DNA from: JBATTK01 sp049670505
GTDB lineage: Bacteria; Bacteroidota; Bacteroidia; Flavobacteriales; Flavobacteriaceae
Assembly: GCA_049670505.1 (NCBI GenBank)
Contig: JBATTK010000028.1
Span: forward strand, 1-46,567
Length of the DNA stretch: 46,567 nt
Direction: 5' to 3'
The notes beneath the pieces are model-generated. The model worked only from the letters and a program-made list of their open reading frames with translations. It was not told the DNA's origin and ran no database searches. Below are positions 8,403 through 17,972 of the stretch, piece by piece (the stretch's first letter is position 1; every line of letters begins with the position of its first letter). A program made the translations under genes and the position numbers.

Positions 8403-9668
8403 CTACTGATCCTTGCCGTTTTTTAATTGAATTGTTTTATTCTTGACCAAAGGGTTTGCCCAAAAGCCAATTGACAAAATAAAAGTCAAGGGCACCAGTA
8501 AAAGAAATAGGCCCGTTCTTAGGCTCGAAATTTCACCTAAAGCCCCTACTAAAAATGGAATTAGGGCCCCGCCGGCTATCCCTGTACATAGTATCCCGGA
8601 AAGTGAGCCATGATTATCATTAACGGAATTAAGCGCTAGAGAAAATATAATGGACCACATAACGGATATGGAAAAACCTATTGCCGGAAAGGCAAAAAGG
8701 GCAACTTGTGCACTACCTGTAAGGGCAATAACCAAAAATAACATGGTAATGGCCGTGGCACCTATCAACAGTTTTCTGCTATCCATAACTTTTAATAATA
8801 AAAGGCCCAAGAAGCAACCTATAGTCAGCATTGCCCAGAAATATGCGACAGTATCCGCCCCTACCGTCTGTGCATCCAACCCATGGTATTGATAAAGAAA
8901 TTGTGAAATCCAATTACCGACCCCTTGTTCCGTGCCGACATAACAGAATATGCCAAGAAAAAATAAAATAGTCCACTTGTTCTTTAAAAGACTCCAATAA
9001 GATTTTGAATCCCCGGCAACTTCATCCGCTCTCTTTTCATACGTTGGATATTTTGTAAAAAAAACGATTGCCAATAGTACTAAGGCAATAATCGAAAAAA
9101 CAATATACAGTCCCACCCAAGGTAGATTCTCCGGAACAAGACTTCTTATAGTGGCGGCCACTCCACTTTCATTTGAACCGGTGTCTACTATGTATTTGTA
9201 TAGAAAAGGACTAGCAAAGGAGGCCAAACCAAATACCAATTGAGCAAGTACCGAATTGAAAGCAAAATGCTCTTCTCCCCCGGCAACTCTTAACATCGGG
9301 TTGATAATCACTTGTAGAACCGCCATACAGCTACCTAAGGAAAATAACGTAATTGAAAAGACACTGTAACCGGGAAAAAAACTAAACCCTAATGAAGCCA
9401 CCGCCATTATTAAAAAGGACCAGGACAGTAATGTTTTATCACTATACTTTTCTGATAGAAATCCGGCCGGAATCGACATTACCCCATAGGCGATAAAAAA
9501 AGAAAAAGGTAACAGGCCGGTCATTGTTAAACTGAGGTCAAAGCTGTTCTTGACATCAACAATTATTGAATTGAGAATGTTTGTAATAAAAGATATTACA
9601 AAGAATACCAGCATTACCAAAATTATGATGTGGACGTACCTTTTGGAGCTTGATTTGTTTTTTTTCAT
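8403..9668 (-). CDS. MFS sugar permease, FHS (FucP/NagP-like) type
   Basis: The 421-residue protein has about 12 hydrophobic segments and a basic N-terminus (MKKNKSSSKRYVH), typical of an inner-membrane MFS carrier. Features of the FHS sugar-proton symporter branch include the FFIAYGVMSIPAGFLSEKYSDK loop after TM2 and the LQVIINPMLRVAGGEEHFAFNSVLAQLVFGLAS stretch that resembles NPxxxxLG...R.NL.Q..N in FucP and GlcP relatives. The substrate cannot be read directly. Between a secreted deacetylase and a ROK kinase, an amino sugar or its oligosaccharide is the best guess. It is 36 bases after the PIG-L gene and 4 bases before the ROK kinase. Confidence 0.82.
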   Translation of the reverse strand: MKKNKSSSKRYVHIIILVMLVFFVISFITNILNSIIVDVKNSFDLSLTMTGLLPFSFFIAYGVMSIPAGFLSEKYSDKTLLSWSFLIMAVASLGFSFFPGYSVFSITLFSLGSCMAVLQVIINPMLRVAGGEEHFAFNSVLAQLVFGLASFASPFLYKYIVDTGSNESGVAATIRSLVPENLPWVGLYIVFSIIALVLLAIVFFTKYPTYEKRADEVAGDSKSYWSLLKNKWTILFFLGIFCYVGTEQGVGNWISQFLYQYHGLDAQTVGADTVAYFWAMLTIGCFLGLLLLKVMDSRKLLIGATAITMLFLVIALTGSAQVALFAFPAIGFSISVMWSIIFSLALNSVNDNHGSLSGILCTGIAGGALIPFLVGALGEISSLRTGLFLLLVPLTFILSIGFWANPLVKNKTIQLKNGKDQ

Positions 9669-9704
9669 TATGTATCGCTTGGTTACGGCTAATGCTACAA
9701 TTTC

Positions 9705-10598
9705 CTAGTTTTTATTCACTCCCAGCATAGGGAAAATTGCTTTTATCTCCTCCTCGGTGGGTTGCTTTCCGTATTCACATACTTCAAAAAACTCCACATA
9801 TTTTATGTCGGTCGCTTTCGTTTTTGGATACCATTTTTCTATGGCTTTAGCCTCCTCTTCGTTCCAGACCTTAGTTTTGGCCCAACGATTTTTTAACCAT
9901 GCCAACCTTTCAGTGTCTCCAGTGGGAATTTCGTTCATATCGGCACCACTTACCCATGGAAGCCACTCGAACATTTGGGAATCATGGGCTGCCAAAGCCT
10001 TTACCTTGGTATCTATGACATCGTCTACCCTTACTGCAATATCCCTTGAGAAAGGATACGGTTTTTGAAAACCATCTTTCATATAAAGGAAAACAGGGTT
10101 CTTTTTTAAGGGAGGGGTATCTGGAGTTACATTTGGAACAATAACCAAATATGCGGCATCTTGAACGAGGATGCCTGCATTTCTATGGTCAGGATGATAG
10201 TCATTGGGCCTTAGGCCTAATACAACATCGGCATCCCACTCGCGTATTTTTCTAATCACCTGATGTCGTACAGTTAGAGATGGTACCAATTCACCATCGT
10301 GATTGTCGAGCACATCGTACGCAACTCCTAAAATCGCTCCAGCTTTTTTGGCTTCCGCGCGTCTACGTTTGCCCAGGGCACCACCTCCTTGGGTCTGATG
10401 GCCGGCATCACCATTGGTTAAGGCAACAAACTTCACTTTATGACCCATTTTTGCAAACAATGCCGCGGTACCTCCAAACTTGGAGTCGCAATCATCCGGA
10501 TGTGCGCCAATGGCTATAATATTTAGTACTTTTTTCTCTTCTTGCGCTTGGGTTAAAAATCCAAAGCACAGACAAATAATCATTAGGAGTTTTTTCAT
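9705..10598 (-). CDS. Secreted PIG-L/LmbE-family deacetylase
   Basis: The chosen start gives a 297-residue protein with a signal peptide (MKKLLMIICLCFGFLTQAQ). An ATG 38 codons upstream would hide this signal in a hydrophobic extension and was rejected. The zinc site is clear: HPDDC at 33-37 (family HPDDE; the two aspartates and the histidine are intact) and HPDH at 135-138. ALTNGDAGH (59-67) is also typical. PIG-L enzymes deacetylate N-acetylglucosaminyl substrates. With the signal peptide it should act in the periplasm on the imported glycan or sugar. It sits downstream of SusD, separated by 153 bases, and directly upstream of the MFS permease. Confidence 0.88.
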   Translation of the reverse strand: MKKLLMIICLCFGFLTQAQEEKKVLNIIAIGAHPDDCDSKFGGTAALFAKMGHKVKFVALTNGDAGHQTQGGGALGKRRRAEAKKAGAILGVAYDVLDNHDGELVPSLTVRHQVIRKIREWDADVVLGLRPNDYHPDHRNAGILVQDAAYLVIVPNVTPDTPPLKKNPVFLYMKDGFQKPYPFSRDIAVRVDDVIDTKVKALAAHDSQMFEWLPWVSGADMNEIPTGDTERLAWLKNRWAKTKVWNEEEAKAIEKWYPKTKATDIKYVEFFEVCEYGKQPTEEEIKAIFPMLGVNKN

Positions 10599-10751
10599 CG
10601 TGTCATTTTTTATTAAATTATTTTTCAACAAGTTCATTTTAACATGGCCTATGAAAACCCATATTTGGTTACCGATAGCGCCAATTAAAAACATAAGTAG
10701 GTAAATCCACAATAATAGGGTAACTAAACTAACTCAATTATCTTACTACAA

Positions 10752-12149
10752 TTAATTATTGTTCTGAACAAAATTTGTATTGATGTCCATTTCTCTTTGG
10801 GGAATGAAAAACAGATTCCTTATGGCACTCTGATCGATCACATCGGATTCAGCTTCGATCAGTTTTTCGACAACAACTCCGAACCTTCTTAAATCTGGCC
10901 AACGATGATTCTCAAAAGCCAGCTCCACTTGCCTTTCATCAAGCAACTTTTCTTCAAAGGTTCCTGGGGTACTCCCATCAATACCTCCTAATCCTGCTCT
11001 TGCCCTTACCTGGTTTATCAACCCATAACTTTCTGCGGTTTCACCTAAGGCTTCGGCAAGCATTAGGAGTACATCGGCATACCTAAAGACTACGAAATTG
11101 ATGTCGGAATCATTTTCCACAGGTGGATCACTTTCGTATTTTCTCACATAATTTTCAACCGTTTCCTCTCCTTCTAGGTCGATCCAAACAGTGCCCATAG
11201 AAATTTCAAACCTTAGGTCTCCGGGCTCATATGCATTTTCCAAAGTAGCTGTGGGCCTATTTCTGTTAAACCCTTGCCCCGTTTGTAAATCCCCACTTGG
11301 AGAAAATTCGTTGGTAAAGGGACTTCCTTGACCGATACCTCCACTAATGTACTGGACTTCGAATATGGATTCTGCGTTATTTTCATTGGAGGCTCCCCAT
11401 AAATCCCCGTAATCTGCAAGTAGCTCATAATTGTAATCGCTTATGATACGCCTTAAAACGGTTTCTGCATCAGAGTCCTGCCCTATGGTCAGCAATACTT
11501 TTGCCAATAGTGTTGCCGCAGCGCCTTTTGTTGCCCTCCCCACATCACTTGCAGGATACGAAATAGGCAAATTGGCTTCTGCTATTTCCAAATCGGAAAC
11601 CAATTGTGCGTAAACCGTATTTGCATCTACCTGATTTAGTTCGTCACCCGGTATGAAGGTTGTTAGCTGCAAAGGAATATTACCAAATGCTACCGCTAGA
11701 TGATAATACATTAAAGATCGAAGGAAAAGTGCCTCCCCGATAATCCTGTTTTTAAGACCGGTTTCAATATCTACGGGGTCAATTCTGTCCAAAATAACAT
11801 TGCAATTGGCTATTACTTCATATGATCCGCTCCATGCAGCATCTACTTGTTCGTTTAACGGATCTTCCGTAAACGCATTGATTTCCGTGAACTGTCTTGC
11901 CAGACCTGTGGCATCAGGTCCTTGATCTGTATTATCGGATCTCATTTCAAACATGGTCCAATAAGCCCTTCCGAATACACCGTCATCTTGTAATCCTGCA
12001 TAACTTGCATTGATCGATGCTACAAAATCATTGGCATTGTTAAAGAAATCCGCCTCATTTCTGTTCGATATCGGTGCCAATTCCGTGAATTCATCACTAC
12101 AGGCCCATGCCGTGCATAGCGTTATGAATAGTATGATTATTTTTTTCAT
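10752..12149 (-). CDS. susD: SusD/RagB-family outer-membrane glycan-binding lipoprotein
   Basis: This 465-residue protein begins with a lipoprotein signal ending at Cys17 (TAWAC). It has the SusD/RagB layout: an N-terminal ELAPISNRNEADFF region with the first helical repeats (NDFVASINASYAGLQD), EALFLRSLMYYHLAVAFGNIPL near 140-160, and the C-terminal YADVLLMLAEAL and ERQVELAFENHRWPDLRRFG patterns. SusD forms the lid of the SusC pore and binds glycan at the cell surface. It starts 18 bases after the SusC stop, so the pair is cotranscribed. The size (465 residues) is at the short end of the family. Confidence 0.93.
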   Translation of the reverse strand: MKKIIILFITLCTAWACSDEFTELAPISNRNEADFFNNANDFVASINASYAGLQDDGVFGRAYWTMFEMRSDNTDQGPDATGLARQFTEINAFTEDPLNEQVDAAWSGSYEVIANCNVILDRIDPVDIETGLKNRIIGEALFLRSLMYYHLAVAFGNIPLQLTTFIPGDELNQVDANTVYAQLVSDLEIAEANLPISYPASDVGRATKGAAATLLAKVLLTIGQDSDAETVLRRIISDYNYELLADYGDLWGASNENNAESIFEVQYISGGIGQGSPFTNEFSPSGDLQTGQGFNRNRPTATLENAYEPGDLRFEISMGTVWIDLEGEETVENYVRKYESDPPVENDSDINFVVFRYADVLLMLAEALGETAESYGLINQVRARAGLGGIDGSTPGTFEEKLLDERQVELAFENHRWPDLRRFGVVVEKLIEAESDVIDQSAIRNLFFIPQREMDINTNFVQNNN

Positions 12150-12167
12150 CTTTTCTACGTTTTTAAA

Positions 12168-15100
12168 TTAAAAGGTTAGATTAATGCCTACGGTGATAGA
12201 TTTTGTCAATGGATAAGCTCCATAATCTTCCCCAGGGGTTAAACTACTGGTAGAAATATTACTGACTTCAGGATTATAGCCCAAATAATCGGTAATTGTA
12301 AACAGGTTGGTACCAATAACATAGAATCGTAATTTGTCTATACTGTTCCCAAATAATTTAGCGGTGGGTAGTGAATATCCCAAAGTAACATTTCGCAGTC
12401 GTATAAACGAACCGTCTTCAACTTGAAAAGATGAAGGCCTGTTATTATTACCATGGTTTCCCGATTGCCGATCCGCCCTTGGTATATTTCCGTTACCTGG
12501 ATCGCTAGGTGAACGCCACCGGTTGTTGAAAACGGCATATGAATTAAAGTTGGCTTCCCCGTTCTTAAGGTGGCGCGATGTAAGGTTTAAAATTTCATTA
12601 CCTTCAACACCCTGTATCAAAAAACTGAAATCTACTCCCTTATAAGTAAATCTGTTATTTATGCCCCAGGTAAAATCCGGAAAATAACTTCCCGTTACCG
12701 TTCTGTCATCAGGGGTTATTTCACCATCTCCATCAATATCCTTAAATCTAAAATCTCCGGGAGCCGGATCTGGAGCTTGGGTATCTACCGGAGCATTATT
12801 GATCTCCTCTTGGCTTTGATATATTCCGTCTACCACATAACCAAAATAACTTCCAATGGGATCCCCTACCCTAGTAACGTGTCTTACCCCGGCACTACCG
12901 GCTGAAAAAATGGGCTCATTATTCTCATTAAGGGATATTACTTCATTCTCATTGGTGGAAAAGTTGATATCCGTGTCCCATTTAAAATCACCAACAAAGT
13001 TTTTGGTGCTCAATGCAATTTCAAAACCCCTATTTTCTACCTCCCCCAAATTTTGAAGGGTAGTTTGAAAACCGGACACGGATGAAATACTTACATTTAA
13101 CAATAAGTCGGACGTTTTTGTATTATAATAGTCCGTCAAGAGAAACACCCTATTGTTAAACAATCCCAATTCAAGTCCAAAGTTGGCTTGTTGCGATTTT
13201 TCCCATGTTAATTCAGGATTGGTTATGGTGGATTGTACCAACCCGTTCACTTCATTTCCGGCCAGATTGTAATTATCCGGGGAAAGCAGTCCTATCGCTC
13301 CGTAATTTGGAATTTCAAAGTTTCCGGTCTCTCCCCAGCTAAATCTTAGCTTGAGTTCCGAAATTGCCTCCACCGATTGAAAAAATCCTTCCTCGTTCAA
13401 ACGCCAGCCCACTGAAAAAGAAGGGAAATACCCTGTTTGATTATTGGTTCCAAATCGCGAAGATTTATCCGATCTAATCGTACCGGTAAATAAATATTTG
13501 TCTTTATAACTATAATTCATTCTAAACAAGGCCGATGCAAGTGTCCACTGTTCTTGAAGTGAATTACCCGCAAATACTTGTCCGCCACTTATAGTAGGCA
13601 CCAAATCGTCCGGAAAATTATCTGCCAATACTTCCTTAATGGTAATGTTGTCCCTTTGAGCGGAATAACCAATTAAAGCATTGACAAAGTGATCTCCCAT
13701 CTCTTTTTCCCAATTCAATGTATTTTCCCATAACCAGTTAACTTCAGTAGAAGAGGTGGCCTGCGCATAAGATTCGCCTTCCGATGCATTTCTAAAAAGA
13801 AGCGAGTTGGCCCTGAAAAAATCCTGATTGTAAAGATTGATATAGGTGCCGGCAAAGGTTTTAAACTTAAGCTCGGGTAAGATATCATAGGTTAGACCTA
13901 AGGAAGCACGGGTCTGAAATTGAAATATTTCATCATCGATCGCGGCTAGAATTGCAAGAGGATTGCTCGCAGTAGTGGTACCACCACCTAAAAAGGATTG
14001 ATTGTTCCTTTGATTGATTGTTCCGTCAGGATTAAAGGGGCTTACCGTAGGAGAATGTACAATTGCGGAATAAACTACACCAGGAGGCCTTGCAAAATAG
14101 GGAGCAGAAGCAGGAACTCTCTGATTTTCAGTAATCGTGGGTGACACTCTTAAATCAAGATTTAACTTTTCCGTCACCTGTGAATTCAAATTCAACACTA
14201 AATTATACCTTTCAAAGTTGGATTTGTCCAAAATACCTTCTTGAGTAAAATACTCTGCGGAAGCAAAGAAGCTCGTTTTATTTTTGATCGGGGAGGCATA
14301 TGAGAAATTATAACTCTTTATGGATCCTGTCTTAAAAATAACATCCTGCCAATCTGTATCCGTACCATCCCAGTTGATGAATGATTCGGGCATTTCAAAA
14401 TTTGTATCCCCTCTATCGCCATCGCCTATGGGATCATCTATAGATGCACCATCTACGGATGAAAGATAATTATTGTTCCTTGCGTCCCTGGTAAAATCGA
14501 TAAGCTCCTCTGCATTCATCAAGTCAAGCTTGTTGGCTACGGTTTGTATTTGTACAAAAGAATTCATGGAGAACTTTCCCTTATCGGAATTCGTACCTTT
14601 TTTAGTGGTAATAAGCAATACTCCATTTCCCCCTCTAGAACCGTATATTGCTGCTGCAGAAGCATCTTTAAGCACTTCTATGGACGCAATATCATTAGGG
14701 TTCAGCGTATTTAAGGGATTCACGGGAGGCGGTTGAAAAGCTGCTCTTCTTCTAGCGACCCCCCCTGATATGTTGGAAGAAGTTAAGTTTCTTGATATGG
14801 GTATTCCGTCTATAACAAATAATGGATCATTACCGGCTGAAATTGAACCCGAACCCCTAACACGAATATTGGGGCTGGCACCAGGTTCTCCAGAAACCTC
14901 CTGTATTTGAACACCTGCAACTTGTCCAATGAGAGCAGCTTCTGGCGTCAATGAAGGGACTTCTACAAGCGTTTCCGAAGAAATGGATACCACAGATCCA
15001 GTAACTCTTTTTTTGGCAAGAGTTCCATATCCGACCACAACAACTTCATCCAATTGTGCCGTATCCGGTATCAAATTTATGGTAAAAACGGTATTGCTTC

Positions 15101-15689
15101 CAATGGCTACTTCTTGTGTCTTAAAACCAATATAAGAAACCACAAGCCTTGTTGCATTTTCGGGGAGAGAGAGTTCGAACTTCCCATCAAAATCCGCCGT
15201 AGTACCCACACTTGTTCCTTTGACCACTACGGTGGACCCAGGTAGGGGTATACCGGTATCATCCAATATAGTTCCCGAAATAGTTGCTTGCTGAAGGTCG
15301 GGCTTTATAGTAGTTTTTACGCTTTTCTTTTCTGGTAAGGGTTTTGTGTTTTTTGCTTTGACAACCACTTGTTTTGCAATTATTTCGTGGCTCATATCCA
15401 TAGTTAAAAATAATTGCTTTAAGAAATCGTCGATACAAGTTTCCATCGCGTTTATGGAAACTTTTCTTTCCACATCTATTTCCGAAGCCTCATAGAAAAA
15501 ATTATAACCATTTAACTCGGTTATTTTTTCAAAGACCTTTTTCAATTCAATATTTTCAAAATTTGCATTGACCATATCGTTTTGTTCGCATGTAGCAGCT
15601 TGTACATGATTAAAACATAGCATGGCCAAACAAAGAAAACCTACTTTGAATAGCCAGTTAGCTTTAAAATTTGTTAAGTAATTTTTCAT
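12168..15689 (-). CDS. susC: SusC-like TonB-dependent receptor with STN signalling domain
   Basis: This is a 1173-residue outer-membrane receptor. After a signal peptide (to about residue 32) comes an STN domain (about 40-108, NIELKKVFEKITELNG), which contacts FecR-type anti-sigma factors. Next are a carboxypeptidase-regulatory-like beta domain (about 134-205), the TonB-box-like EVVVVG (215-220), a plug (about 225-345, including NPNDIASIEVLKDASAAAIYGSRGGNGV) and a 22-strand-type barrel ending in TVGINLTF. The barrel region includes a DIDGDGEITPDDR calcium-type loop common in SusC proteins. It imports oligosaccharides with SusD. The STN domain and the adjacent fecR and sigma genes indicate transport-coupled trans-envelope induction of the locus. 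fecR ends 62 bases upstream. Confidence 0.95.
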   Translation of the reverse strand: MKNYLTNFKANWLFKVGFLCLAMLCFNHVQAATCEQNDMVNANFENIELKKVFEKITELNGYNFFYEASEIDVERKVSINAMETCIDDFLKQLFLTMDMSHEIIAKQVVVKAKNTKPLPEKKSVKTTIKPDLQQATISGTILDDTGIPLPGSTVVVKGTSVGTTADFDGKFELSLPENATRLVVSYIGFKTQEVAIGSNTVFTINLIPDTAQLDEVVVVGYGTLAKKRVTGSVVSISSETLVEVPSLTPEAALIGQVAGVQIQEVSGEPGASPNIRVRGSGSISAGNDPLFVIDGIPISRNLTSSNISGGVARRRAAFQPPPVNPLNTLNPNDIASIEVLKDASAAAIYGSRGGNGVLLITTKKGTNSDKGKFSMNSFVQIQTVANKLDLMNAEELIDFTRDARNNNYLSSVDGASIDDPIGDGDRGDTNFEMPESFINWDGTDTDWQDVIFKTGSIKSYNFSYASPIKNKTSFFASAEYFTQEGILDKSNFERYNLVLNLNSQVTEKLNLDLRVSPTITENQRVPASAPYFARPPGVVYSAIVHSPTVSPFNPDGTINQRNNQSFLGGGTTTASNPLAILAAIDDEIFQFQTRASLGLTYDILPELKFKTFAGTYINLYNQDFFRANSLLFRNASEGESYAQATSSTEVNWLWENTLNWEKEMGDHFVNALIGYSAQRDNITIKEVLADNFPDDLVPTISGGQVFAGNSLQEQWTLASALFRMNYSYKDKYLFTGTIRSDKSSRFGTNNQTGYFPSFSVGWRLNEEGFFQSVEAISELKLRFSWGETGNFEIPNYGAIGLLSPDNYNLAGNEVNGLVQSTITNPELTWEKSQQANFGLELGLFNNRVFLLTDYYNTKTSDLLLNVSISSVSGFQTTLQNLGEVENRGFEIALSTKNFVGDFKWDTDINFSTNENEVISLNENNEPIFSAGSAGVRHVTRVGDPIGSYFGYVVDGIYQSQEEINNAPVDTQAPDPAPGDFRFKDIDGDGEITPDDRTVTGSYFPDFTWGINNRFTYKGVDFSFLIQGVEGNEILNLTSRHLKNGEANFNSYAVFNNRWRSPSDPGNGNIPRADRQSGNHGNNNRPSSFQVEDGSFIRLRNVTLGYSLPTAKLFGNSIDKLRFYVIGTNLFTITDYLGYNPEVSNISTSSLTPGEDYGAYPLTKSITVGINLTF

Positions 15690-15751
15690 TTAAGTTACGT
15701 TTTTAGTTAGCATTCGTTTGAATCATTTATTTTATATTCATAGGCATTTGT

Positions 15752-16903
15752 TTAATTAGGTTGATCAATGTTCAGAACATTTCCGATCATTGAATAAGAA
15801 AAGTTGGTATGTGCTTGCATAGTTTTGAGAATCGCATCAACATTCTCCTCTTTAAACCTTCCGGTAAAACTAAATTCATTGAGTTTTTCATAGTTGTTTT
15901 GAATATCAACATTAAATCTGCGCTCTAGTTTTTTGATGATCTCTTCGATGTTCTCGTTATTGAATACCAGAATTCCATCCCTCCATGCGATATGATTTTT
16001 CACATCCACATGTTCAATAATCAGTTCAGGGTTACCATTGCTTTTGGTAGCCCTCTGATTGGGAATCAAAACTTTGGATATAGCATCATCTTCGGCAGTA
16101 TTCTGAAGTACTTTCACTGAACCCTCAACGAGTATGATCTCTTTGTCAACGCCGTCTTTATAGGCTGAAACATTAAATTCGGTGCCCAATACCTTGGCGG
16201 ACAAATGCTCGGTGTTTACTTGAAAAGGCTTGTCCGATTTTGCTATTTTAAAATATGCCTCGCCAACAAGGGAAACCTCCCTTGAATCAAATCCACCGAA
16301 ATTTTTTGGATATGAGAGTCGCGAACCTGAATTCAAATGAACCCGTGATCCATCGGCAAAACGGACCGCAAAGGTTTTTCCATAAGGAACATGTATGGTA
16401 TGATGCTCACTTGAATGGGATTCTTGGTCAAATCTATCCGTTGGGAAATATTCCAATAGTCCTTTCTTTTTGAGTTTTATGGTGTTATCACCGAGATGAA
16501 AATTTTGATGATCTTCTAATGAAATATAGTTTGTGGAACCGTCGTTGATTTCAAGAGAAATAATGTTCTCATCCAGGACTTGAATATGGGACGGTCCTGT
16601 TTGAAAATAGAAGGTCAAAAAAGTAGACAATATTAGGATGAAGATGGCAGCGTACTTTAGGAAGTCCTTGCGAAATTTTATCTTTTTTGGCTTTGTACCA
16701 ATGGCTAGTGTGGAGAGTTGTTTTTCTACCATGGAAGAATCAAAGTTATATTTGATCCAAATGTCGGTTTTCACAAAGTCTTCAAAATACGCTCTATTGT
16801 TCTCGTCCTTGATCCATTCTATAAGAAAAGCTTTCTCGTCTACCGTTGCCTCGTTATCAAGAAATTTTGAAATAATACTATGTATCTCACTATTATTCAT
16901 CAA
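15752..16903 (-). CDS. fecR: FecR-family anti-sigma factor
   Basis: This 383-residue protein has a cytoplasmic N-terminal anti-sigma region (residues 1-75), a single membrane segment (about 83-100, YAAIFILILSTFLTFYF) and a periplasmic FecR domain. In that domain the patterns HVPYGKTFAVRFADGSRVHLNSGSRLSYP and VSLVGEAYFKI are diagnostic. A C-terminal DUF4974-like segment follows (EEIIKKLERRFNVDIQ near 320). It should hold the ECF sigma factor until the STN domain of the neighbouring SusC signals substrate transport. It is in the standard order sigma, fecR, susC. The 126-base gap before it contains long A and T runs (see separate entry). Confidence 0.93.
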   Translation of the reverse strand: MMNNSEIHSIISKFLDNEATVDEKAFLIEWIKDENNRAYFEDFVKTDIWIKYNFDSSMVEKQLSTLAIGTKPKKIKFRKDFLKYAAIFILILSTFLTFYFQTGPSHIQVLDENIISLEINDGSTNYISLEDHQNFHLGDNTIKLKKKGLLEYFPTDRFDQESHSSEHHTIHVPYGKTFAVRFADGSRVHLNSGSRLSYPKNFGGFDSREVSLVGEAYFKIAKSDKPFQVNTEHLSAKVLGTEFNVSAYKDGVDKEIILVEGSVKVLQNTAEDDAISKVLIPNQRATKSNGNPELIIEHVDVKNHIAWRDGILVFNNENIEEIIKKLERRFNVDIQNNYEKLNEFSFTGRFKEENVDAILKTMQAHTNFSYSMIGNVLNIDQPN

Positions 16904-16933
16904 CTATTTAACATTTTCTTAATATGAGACTCC

Positions 16934-16973
16934 AAAAAAAAAAAAAACCCTTACTTTTTTTTTGGTTTTTTTT
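16934..16973. repeat. Homopolymer tracts A14, T9, T8 in the sigma-fecR gap
   Basis: Between the sigma-factor stop and the fecR start the plus strand has 14 consecutive A (16934-16947), 9 T (16955-16963) and 8 T (16966-16973), split only by short spacers. On the transcribed minus strand the A runs come first and the 14-base T run last. CC plus A9 can pair with T plus GG across a 7-base spacer, giving an AT-only hairpin followed by T residues. It could act as an attenuator or a slippage-prone spacer. Confidence 0.7.
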
Positions 16974-17029
16974 AAGAAATCTTCATTAAATAGCAAACCC
17001 CTTAATAAATGAAAGAAAAGTATTGGTTT

Positions 17030-17572
17030 TTAGTTAAGTGTATTCTTTAGGCGAAAGATTGCCTTTGACATTTGCGCTTCTACCGTCTTTATGGAAATAT
17101 TCATTTTCTCTGCAATCTCCTTGTATTTTAAACCTTCTTTTTTTCCTAATAAAAAAATAGCCTTACACTTTTTAGGTAATTTGTCTATTTCTTTGTTTAG
17201 CCGTATTAATTTCTGCTCTGTGTCTTCCGGATCATTCTCAATAAGTTCAACGATGGCCGAGTATTGCAATTCTTTGATGAGGGCAAGCTTTTTTGTGTTC
17301 TCTTTTTGTAAATCCTTGTAAAGGTTGTACGCCATACTAAATAGATATCGTTTGATATTATCCTTAATGGCCAACTTCTTTCTTTTATCCCAAAATTTGA
17401 TGAAGGTCTGCTGTGCAATTTCCTGTGCCATGATCCGATTACCGCATATAACAGAAATGTAATTGTTCAATTCATGAAAATAACAGTTAAAAACATGAGT
17501 ATATGCTGGGCGAATACCTTCCCTTAAATCTCCCAATAGTCTTTCTTTATTGCTATATTTTTCTTTTTCCAT
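17030..17572 (-). CDS. ECF-type RNA polymerase sigma factor
   Basis: This 180-residue protein has the two-domain ECF layout. Region 2 (about 20-95) includes ICGNRIMAQEIAQQTFIKFWDKR and IKRYLFSMAYNLYKDLQ. Region 4 (about 125-178) includes LPKKCKAIFLLGKKEGLKYKEIAEKMNISIKTVEAQMSKAIFRLK, with a clear helix-turn-helix. This is the sigma-70 Bacteroidota branch that pairs with FecR. It should direct transcription of the susC-susD locus when released. Its ATG is only 17 bases after the stop of the NTF2-like gene upstream, so it may be read through from that operon as well as from its own promoter. Confidence 0.93.
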   Translation of the reverse strand: MEKEKYSNKERLLGDLREGIRPAYTHVFNCYFHELNNYISVICGNRIMAQEIAQQTFIKFWDKRKKLAIKDNIKRYLFSMAYNLYKDLQKENTKKLALIKELQYSAIVELIENDPEDTEQKLIRLNKEIDKLPKKCKAIFLLGKKEGLKYKEIAEKMNISIKTVEAQMSKAIFRLKNTLN

Positions 17573-17589
17573 TTCTGTGTTTTAAATAA

Positions 17590-17967
17590 CTATAATGTTG
17601 AAATAGATTGATTTTCAGCAACTTCAACTTCCCTTCTTACGAACGAGGCTCGTTTTACCATGCCATTTTGCAGCTCAAATATTGCAATTGCATGTATGGT
17701 CTTATCCCCATCAAAACCTTCGATTAATTGTGACTCTACCACTATATTATCATTGACAATTCTATTTAGAGTGGTCACAAAGAGATTTTTGTTTTCACTA
17801 AATCGCTTTCCATAAACTTTTCGGGCATCCGCAATACCGGAGCACAAACAGTGCTGCGATTCAAATAAATATGATTTAAACTCTGGATGCATATAGGACA
17901 CGAACTCTTCCAAATTCCTCTCGTTATAGGCCGCCATGAATTTGTGTATTGTTCTACCGGCTTTCAT
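17590..17967 (-). CDS. NTF2-like (SnoaL-type) protein
   Basis: The 125-residue protein has the pattern of the NTF2-like/SnoaL fold: an N-terminal helix with FMAAYNERNLEEFVSYMHPEF, a middle ARKVYGKRFSENKNLF segment and C-terminal strands HAIAIFELQNGMVKRASFV. No signal peptide is visible, so it is probably cytoplasmic. The fold serves as an isomerase, dehydratase or simple ligand-binding cone and cannot be assigned a reaction here. It is 5 bases after the flavoenzyme gene and 17 bases before the sigma-factor gene, at the junction of the two gene groups. Confidence 0.7.
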   Translation of the reverse strand: MKAGRTIHKFMAAYNERNLEEFVSYMHPEFKSYLFESQHCLCSGIADARKVYGKRFSENKNLFVTTLNRIVNDNIVVESQLIEGFDGDKTIHAIAIFELQNGMVKRASFVRREVEVAENQSISTL

Positions 17968-17972
17968 GGATA

